From Rhodamnia argentea (Eukaryota; Streptophyta; Magnoliopsida; Myrtales; Myrtaceae): a stretch of DNA of 64,000 bases. The position numbers and the translations under genes are program-made. How positions within the stretch are numbered: position 1 is the first letter of the stretch; every line of letters begins with the position of its first letter. The DNA lies in the NCBI RefSeq assembly GCF_020921035.1, contig NC_063158.1, positions 24,662,178 to 24,726,177 of the forward strand, read 5' to 3'. The notes beneath the pieces are model-generated. The model made no database searches, had not been told where the DNA came from, and was given only the letters and a program-made list of their open reading frames with translations. Below, piece after piece: positions 56,601 to 64,000 of this stretch.

Positions 56601-59121
56601 GCCATGACATGGGAGCCACCTTTCCTCTGATGTCCGAGTGCTCAATTTGGTTGGGCTTAGAGATGGAGGTAGTTTTCCTCTTGTCATCTCCATATGCATC
56701 AATCAATGCTCTAGGATTCATATGATTGCGTCCATTGGTGAGGTTGATTGCAGCAGAACTTCCCAAACGCTTTCGACCAACATCAAAAAAGTGATTCCTT
56801 TGCCAATCAGTTGACTGCTCCTCTCTACCTACCGCTCTTGCAAGGTCATATTCAGAGGCAGTGTGAGATGGAGATGCCCTATCATATTTCCTCAATGTGC
56901 TATCAGGTGTAAATTCATCTGTTTCTGCAGAGAAAGTCATATCAGTTCCTCTTCTCAGAGGAGACAAGGTCTTTGTAAAAGCAGCATTGGGAGATGGATG
57001 AAGCTTATTCGCCCTGGGGGGATAGGATGAACGAATAATGTTTTCTGTCGACCTCAACCTAGTAGCTTCACCTCCAACCTGTGAAAATAAAAACCATTAT
57101 CAGATTCTCACACACTCTTGCACACACTGCATTTAAGCATGTCTTCAGCCATTGAAATCAGAGGAGGTTAACTCCCAGAGGCATTACCAAGATAAGTCGT
57201 TGCTCATTTTAGTTTAACTGTTTAACCATCATGAGAATGTCCATGTTGGTTCATAGTTTGAAAGCTCGAGCCTAGATGCTATTTCCACATTCTGAATCTA
57301 CAGCTCAACAGCCTAACACCCAAGTGACTCATGTAAAATATTTAGATACGTCTACATCCAGTTTACCAGTATTAGTACACTACACAGACGTCCACAATTA
57401 CATCTGCAAGAGTCTGTAGACACATGGTGTTACAATAGCAAGCCTCTACAACTTTGTAGAGCATATTTTCATAATTACTTGATGGATTACTCAATCCATA
57501 ATGATCAAGACTAGCTAAGTTTTACCTCCCAAAATCAAATGATTTCCAACCTAAAAATACAAAAGGAAAAAGCTGGCCACGAAGGTAAGACCCTGGAGAT
57601 AAAATCTAGAGTGCCATGGTAAAAGTGATCCACTTTGGCAACGTTTACTCCTAATAATCTATCATAATGTTAGTAACAAGTGCAACCCATGAGTGAAGTA
57701 TGTAACCTACTATAGCCAATGTATAACACGAAGAACTACCAGTAATCATGCAGATATGTAATTCCAACCAAACAGCATTTGTGTATAAGAGATCATTACG
57801 GAGTATAGTACGCCTACAACATATGCTATCAGATCACAATCAAGAAATGGAAGGACAGAATGTTCCAAGGCTTACACTTTCAGCAGATGGATGTTCCAAC
57901 TGACGCACGTACTTTGGATTGACATGAATGCCATGAGCTGGTCGAGGAGATTCTGAAGCCCTCGAGGAAGACAAGCCAGACCGATGATTACTAGCTGAAG
58001 AAGAAAATTGCAGTTCCGACTCAATTTTGCGAAGGACCATTGGTGGAAAAACAGATGACCATGTGCCAAATAGATGGCGCATGGCCCCATATTGGCTAGG
58101 GTCGACTTGTCTATAAGCTTCGCAGAAGACCTTCACAGAACATAAAAAGAATGCAGTCACTACAACAAGTACTTCGAAGCTCACGATACTTTTGCATAAT
58201 ACATGACTGTGCTTGACAGTGTAATGCTCACCTCAGGTAGCCGGGGCGCAAAGTGCCTAACATATTCTTTCCCAATATTCTTAACAATGCTATCCAGTAG
58301 ATATAGTGATGGTAATTTTTGCTCAACAGGGACCTGCAAAAATGCAAACTCTTCAGTTGGTGCAACGTCCATACGCAATCTTTTTGCACCTACAGCTAAC
58401 TGTGATCGCACAATGGAGAGAGCGTCCCCTTGCCGGCGCAGAATTTCGAACACTCAAATGCCAGGTACTCAATTTAAGTTAAAATTTTCTCTTGTTATAC
58501 CGGCTTATTAGCTTGCAATCGAATTGAACATGATTTCAACTTGTAAAGACATAATTAGATGACCAACTTCTTATTTAGCACAGAGACCTCCACGATTGCA
58601 TCGCATCAAACACAACTATCACAGAAAGAAGGGGGGGAAAATAAGAAAAGGCGCCAAATTTATCACGTTTATACAAGACACCAGCTCACAAATCCCACAT
58701 CCTTGTACAACCATCTCAAAATGGGGCAAAAAAAAAAAAAACCTAAACCTAAACGCTGTCGAAGCCCACGGACCTCAATAATCCGAGAACAGATCGCATC
58801 AGCAATGCCCTCGGCGTGCTCCCGCTGCTCTCCGGCTATAATCGTCAGATCGGTAATGATTGGCTTCGAATTGAATATCAATTCCGACAAGACCGACTCG
58901 TAGACCGCCACGACCTCCCCGGTGCTGGGCGGCGGCGGCGGCGACGCTCCATCGTCGGCCGAGACCCTGAATTCATCGTCCCGCTGCTTCAGCAAGGCCC
59001 TGAACCGATCCACGACCGTCGGCGGGGGCAGCGGCTTCGGGACGAGGTCATTGGGCATGGGCTTGAAGGGGAAGCTCCTAGGGTTTTCTCGCGAGATTGG
59101 GGTGATTCTCTCGGTGTCCAT
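53682..59121 (-). CDS. PCFS4: Polyadenylation and cleavage factor homolog 4 (Pcf11-like)
   Basis: Seven exons on the minus strand: 59121-58774, 58333-58232, 58130-57876, 57078-56401, 55900-54923, 54825-54277 and 53726-53682, giving 984 residues. The N-terminal half of the CID (about residues 60-195) reads [20 protein letters not shown], then [20 protein letters not shown] and [20 protein letters not shown]; this domain binds the phosphorylated Pol II C-terminal tail. A long low-complexity middle contains RALIDAYG and WEDM motifs. Near the C-terminus a zinc finger [20 protein letters not shown] (from about residue 818), [20 protein letters not shown] and a second Cys/His cluster (CALCGEPF … HAKC) follow, then a basic end GSQRKRLRS. 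It is the plant Pcf11 relative that takes part in pre-mRNA cleavage, polyadenylation and termination, and in Arabidopsis promotes flowering through FCA processing. Motifs match my memory of Arabidopsis PCFS4 from end to end. Intron 6 contains a TRIM-like fragment. Confidence 0.95.
54008..54144 (-). mobile_element. TRIM-like LTR fragment in PCFS4 intron 6 (fossil)
   Basis: On the minus strand a short LTR-like segment ends CCGCTATCA and is followed by TGGTATTAGAGCC, a common plant primer-binding site. The outer borders carry AGGGTATAATGGTC in inverted orientation (54008-54025 and 54127-54144). The element is partial and contains no coding sequence. Confidence 0.45.
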
Positions 59122-60591
59122 GCGGGGTGGGGTTGGTGGTGGTGGTGGGCGAGCGTTCAGCGGGCAGGAGAGTGTTGTGGGAGCGTTAGGGTTAGGGTTT
59201 CGACCCACCAAGGGGTGGTGGGGATCCAATCGGAGCTCGCTCGCTGCATCGAACGAAGGTTTTAGAGAGAGAAAGAGGAGAGAGAGAGTGGGATTGAACT
59301 GCGCGTTTTGCCTTCGTTGCCGTTTTTGTAACGAGAGCAAAAGGGATGGAAGAGGAAAGCGAATCGAAACGCGAACGTTGTGGGAGCTTCGGCAGAGTGA
59401 CGTGGAATTTGGGCAATTCATTGAAAGTTTTCCAATTTGAAGCACTTAATTTCTTTTTTTTTTTTTTTTTGAAGCGCTTAATTTAAGTTGGCATTTGAGA
59501 AAATTTCTACAATTTATTCAAAGTCGAATTATTTTTTCGGGATGGAGTTATTTATCTATTACTGGCCTCTTTAGTAGAATCAGCCGAAGACCCGAAGATG
59601 CGGTGATTTATCTTGTGGCGGATATATATATAGTACACTTAGTCATCAAAATTTCTCCATAGAAAACGTGGATGAAATAGGGTGAGTAAAGAATAAGAAA
59701 TACTTCGATCAAAAAAGAAAAGAACAAAAAAAAACATCAATATTAAATGATACGCCCAAGCAATAAATTCGTAAAAACCACTTCGAAGAAAAGAAAGGTT
59801 GGATGAAAGATAATTAAAGAAACAAGAACAGGTGCTTGTGGGAAGAAGGTGTTGTGATCAAAGCCTTAATAAGCAATACTTATTGACCTTTGACTTCTTA
59901 CTTTTTCAAAATAATGACCGGTGAAGTATATTACATGTTTGGCAACAACAAAAAAAGAGAGTATACTCCATGAATTTCTTATTTATAACGACGAATAAAT
60001 GTTAAATTATAAATACAATTAAAAGTTTTTATCAGGGGTTTCGTCGATTTATAGCAATTGTTTTATAGATCGTCTCGGTTGCTCGGTTGTTCAAGCCATG
60101 ATCGAAGCATCAATTTTTTGCACAATGGACGGTTGAAAATAAAGATCGGACATTAACCATAAAAAAATTTATCCAAAATTTATTTAATCTTCAATATCTA
60201 TAAATTAATATGATGAAAGAATGCAAAATCTACTACTCTCACACTTTCCTTTTCATTTTTTTTTTATCTTACCCTTTTTTAAAAAATTTTGCTCGACCAA
60301 CTCTCACTTACATTTTCTTTTTAAGTCCTTATATCTTTCTCCTTTTCCTTTTTACTTTTCTTCCCTCTTTTTTTACCTCTTTTTTTTTCCTTACATTAAT
60401 GCATAATTTATGAAGTTTTATTTTGGTGTTTTTCTTTTTTCCTTCTTTTTGAATTTGTTCATTCTTTTTCAAAATTTTATTTTTTTTTCAAATGCTAATA
60501 CATATGGTGATTTTCTATTTGTTTCCTACACTAGACTTAGCACATGACTCAAAGTTCAGCAACATAGTCACCGTATCCCCATTGAAACTAT
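59122..60591. other. PCFS4 upstream region and AT-rich intergenic DNA
   Basis: The first 300 bp is the GC-rich leader and promoter of PCFS4 (GA-rich near 59265-59290). Beyond 59450 the DNA is AT-rich, with long T/C tracts at 60240-60480 and no gene. Confidence 0.45.
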
Positions 60592-60824
60592 GGCCCCGTT
60601 TGTTTTGCGAAAGTAAGTGGTATTGGAAAACATTTTCCCAAGAAATGATCGCTCATAAAGATGAACCAACGAACAATATTTTCATCGTTCATGAAGACAT
60701 ACATACATAATTGCTATCAATAATGAAAATATTTTTCGTTAGATAATTATTTCAAGCGATATAAGTAATTTTTTTGTTGAAAAATATTTTCCAAATCGCT
60801 CATTTTTAGTGAAACAAATGAGCC
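60592..60824. mobile_element. Tourist-like MITE
   Basis: 233 bp with inverted ends GGCCCCGTTTGTTTTGCG and GTGAAACAAATGAGCC, flanked by TAT on both sides (60589-60591, 60825-60827). Internal words match the copies at 18486 and 36094. Non-coding. Confidence 0.72.
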
Positions 60825-61260
60825 TATGTATAAAAGAAAAAAAATATAATGTAACAGACTTAATGCAACCTATATCTTATACAATTAATACACTCATCAA
60901 TCTTTCATACTCATGCTCCAACCCTTTTTTTTTATATTTTTTTGTTTTATTTTATGTGATTTCTTAAATTCACTTTTAATAAATAACCCATATATAGCAT
61001 ATTTGTGATTATGTATATTTCTATCTTAATAATATGCACAATCACGTATACCTTCGTGTTTCCAAATACGATATATAGCGAATCCTCGATTACCAACGTG
61101 TACCTTGTAGAGCATAACCACTGCATGGAAAATGTGTTTCGAACCTAATGTCAAATCTGTGTGCTTTAAATTTATCTTAATTACGTTAAAATTGAGAATA
61201 ATCAGCATATTTGATTGAAGGCTATTTTACATATTTCCTCGCTCCCGCTCCACGATCCGT
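60825..61260. other. Intergenic, AT-rich, nothing recognised
   Basis: No frame, RNA gene or element ends are visible. Confidence 0.4.
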
Positions 61261-61944
61261 GTTGGGATTGTCTCATATCGATTGTGGAAGAGGCTGGTGG
61301 TCGGTTTATAAGTGTGATAGAAAGTCTCATTCTTTGGCCTATCCTTTGAGGTGCTGCATGAGGTGGTGGTGGTGGTGGTGGAGGACCATGAAAGGCACGA
61401 TAAAAAAAGACTTCGACCGAAGGCCCAATGTGTGAGTTGTAGATTGTTGGAGTTGTCCCATATCGATTATGGAACGGGCTAGTGGTCATTTTATAAGTGT
61501 GAGGGAGGACCATGAAAGGCACAATAAAAAAAAAACTTCGACCCAGGGCCCAATGTATGATGTGTATATTGTTAGGGTTGGTCACTTTATAAGTGTGAGG
61601 GAGGACCATGAAAGGCACGATAAAATAAAAAAAAAACTTCGACCCGGGGCCCAATGTATGATGTGTATATTGTTAGGATTGTCCCACATCGATTGTGGAA
61701 CTCTTATCCTTTAAGGTGCTGCATGAGGTGGTGGTGGAGGAGGACCATGAAAGGCACGATAAAAAAAAACTTCGACCCAGGACCCAAAGTGTGAGATGTA
61801 GATTGTTGGGGTTGTCACACATCAATTGTGAAAGGGGCTGATGAGGAATAGATTATTGGTGGTCACTTTAAAAATGTGAGGGAACCTCTCATCCTTTAAG
61901 GTGCTGCCTGAGGTGGTGGTGGAGGAGGACCATGAAAGGCACAA
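61261..61944 (+). repeat. Five-unit tandem array with snRNA-promoter-like motifs
   Basis: Units begin at 61261, 61446, 61571, 61672 and 61805, each with GTTGGGATTGTCCCACATCG-like sequence. They share 'tataagtgtgag', 'cctttgaggtgctgcatgaggtggtgg', 'aggaccatgaaaggcac' and 'aaacttcgaccc-gggcccaatgt', and differ by internal deletions (100-190 bp each). The opening motif resembles RTCCCACATCG, the upstream element of plant snRNA genes. In units 1 and 2 it is followed 24 bp later by TTTATAAG. No coding content. The array could also be built from LTR ends, many of which start the same way. Confidence 0.7.
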
Positions 61945-62169
61945 GAGTCATGAAGTCCTTTCCCTCCTCAACCCTAAATAAAAATAAAAACATTGACCCT
62001 TTTATCATTTTTACTTCTTTCGGCCTCATTAGCATCTCATGACTTTCTGCCAATGCAATAACACTTCGGCCCATGGCATTGCCTTTTTCATCAAAAATAT
62101 GCAGTAAATGCACAAGAAATTGTGTTGGGAAATTTCATCAAGAATAGGACGACCAATATAATCTGACTA
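61945..62169. other. Intergenic, no gene seen
   Basis: Short stretch between the tandem array and an LTR-like repeat. No frame of interest. Confidence 0.35.
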
Positions 62170-62665
62170 TGAGGATAAATTATTTGCCCCATAACATTAC
62201 ACGTGGCTAATGATTAGTGGCAAAGATCCTCCATGATACAATAGAGCCTCAAGCGAGATTATTAGATAACAATTCTAATAATTCTCCAAGAACTCTCTAG
62301 AAAACAATCATAAAAAAAGGCTGTATCTTTTATGAAAAGAAATGAAAATCCAAAATTGAAGAAGTGAAATTTTTGAAAAAACGGACAGAAAGTTGAATAT
62401 ATAATGAGAATATAACTTAATTCTCATACAACTTTTCGTGTCCGAAAGGAGTTTATTCAATCACAACTTTTATCGCGAAAAGGGTTTATTCGATCACACA
62501 TTTTATCGACGCAGATACAATGGGATCTAGCCCGCTTGCCCATTTCTTTATTTTGAAAGATCATAGTAGTCTTCCAACTAATAAAGAGACTTGCATTCTT
62601 CTTTCCATTTTATGTGAGATTGGAAAAGGCAACTTTTTATTTAGTTTGTAAACAAACTTCAACAA
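62170..62665 (-). mobile_element. LTR-like repeat, family C copy 3 (fossil)
   Basis: Read on the minus strand it starts TGTTGAAGTTTGTTTAC at 62665 and has the same words in the same order as 4046-4528 ('agtgcaagtctctttatt', 'aataaagaaatgggcaagcgggctagatccc', 'gagaattattagaattgtta'). Non-coding, diverged. Confidence 0.5.
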
Positions 62666-64000
62666 ATTGCACATCATGCACGTGCAACCTTTCCAAAGCA
62701 ACATCATTGACTATGTCTCCCTTAGTAGTATATGCTGGAATAAACGTACCTAATGACGATAAGATCAAGCAAGGATATGGTTTTTAATTAGTTCAGTGCA
62801 TGAAGCTTAGCCACGTTTAGTACCGAAATAGCTCTCGCCTTTGGCTTAGGGGAGAAATATTGTGCATGACTCTTGTCTGCTGCCTAGTTTTAGGGCATTC
62901 AATCTGAGCAGTTTCCCATGAACTGTGTCGCCAAATATGGCATCGGTAAGCGAACTCACGCATCGCCTTGCGGAAAGCAGTAAATCAGAGCGGACGTGAA
63001 TTAGAAGCGCACAAAGATTTACATAATTCGATCGTACATGCCTACATCGGAGGGAGAGATGAGACAAACTCTATCATAAGCTCTAAAGATCCAAGTGTAC
63101 CAATGCACGGAACTGGGATTTATGAGCTCTATCTAGCTAGGTTTGCTAGTAAATTCACATGTTAGCTCCTCAGGGTGATCTTCCGTGATGAAGGTATTAG
63201 ATTTCAACAGCAGTTCCTAACAAGTGACATCAGAGTAAACTCGTGATTGGGTGGATCCCGATAATGCATGGCGACGCATTTGAGAAATATTTCAAACAAA
63301 GGCATTGCGATGGAGCAAGGCCCCTTCAAAGTTCTATATTACGAAAGAGGCCATGTGTGCCGTAATGTAGGAAGCTAGGACCCTATCGAATTTACTTACG
63401 GCGGAAGAGATCTCTTCTACCATTGATGGAAGAAGGGCGTTGGAGTGCAGTAATGGAGTCCCTGAGGATCTCGGCAGAGGACCGCCATCATAATCCGGTC
63501 TGGCAATAATAAAGGCCGTGGTTGAAGGTTGCTTTGGTACTGAATCGATTACACGTTGGTGCAGATGGCTGATCATACCTGACTCTAGGCTAATAAGGGA
63601 GAATTGACCGCACACGGAGCTCACACCTGCCAAACCGACTTGTTAAGTCCATATGTGAAGGAGCAGACGGAACGGAGTCTCACATCAGATACTTGATATC
63701 GTATGGTGCAACAAGAACTTAGTGCACGCCTCTAAGATCGACCGTCTAGGTGCGGCTCGAATGCCTTCTTTGACAAAAAAAAAAAATTTAGAAAGGATGA
63801 ACCGCGTACTCACCTAACCGATAAATTAGATAATTCATTTAGACAAACAAACATATTCAAACGATTTGTGGACTTCTTTTATGCGGCTACAGAACAGCTA
63901 AAAACAAAGTTCACCCCCGGAAGTATATAGATGCCATGAACATTTGAAACCAGTCTTCATCAAGGACCAAGGTGTCTGGCACATGGATAAGAGTCCGACT
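62666..64000. other. Repeat-like sequence to the window end, no gene supported
   Basis: The minus-strand frame at 63334-63633 (99 codons) resembles no protein I know. A diverged primer-binding-site-like 'aacaagtgacatcagag' is at 63219-63236, so part of this may be an LTR-element remnant. Confidence 0.35.

Noticed and set aside
61202-61714. Histidine/proline-rich and repeated frames across the tandem array
   Set aside because: They change frame between units and follow the repeat, including a GGT run; no protein is indicated.

Overview
The window is nuclear DNA of a flowering plant, most likely a woody core eudicot. The genes are intron-bearing with GT-AG junctions, intergenic DNA is AT-rich, GA/CT microsatellites are frequent, and the repeats are plant types (hAT, Mutator-like and Tourist-like MITEs, a SINE, LTR fossils). 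A myrtle-family origin would fit the repeat style but is only an inference.

Nine host genes are supported. Eight are protein genes whose exons join in frame: a one-domain ubiquitin-like gene without a diglycine tail (15.2-15.6 kb, +), a small R3-MYB of the CPC/MYBx type (21.6-22.5 kb, +), the zinc-ribbon protein CRIPT (24.3-25.95 kb, -), an XTH9-type xyloglucan endotransglucosylase (27.8-29.2 kb, -), nuclear transport factor 2 (33.3-33.8 kb, +), a RIC10-like ROP effector (42.7-44.7 kb, +), a tryptophan synthase beta-like protein (51.0-52.9 kb, +) and the mRNA 3'-end factor PCFS4 (53.7-59.1 kb, -). The ninth is tRNA-Leu(TAG) at 31.4 kb. These are ordinary unlinked plant genes with no operon logic. 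The last two are convergent, about 800 bp apart.

Layout: 0-14.5 kb is almost pure transposon debris: a 1.6-kb foldback-like element, a pararetrovirus-like fossil flanked by LTR-like repeats, two hAT elements with perfect 8-bp target duplications, a SINE with a 15-bp duplication, and a Tourist-like MITE split by a 4.3-kb insertion. From 15 to 34 kb genes alternate with short repeats. From 34 to 42 kb and 45 to 51 kb there are no genes, only a solo LTR, MITEs and Mutator-like MITE copies. The window ends in repeats, including a five-unit tandem array at 61.3-61.9 kb that resembles snRNA-type promoters.

The most unusual observation is the tryptophan synthase beta-like gene. It keeps the PLP lysine, but the residues matching bacterial Glu109, Asp305 and a glycine of the phosphate loop are changed in an otherwise open reading frame. 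I found no novel multi-gene system.
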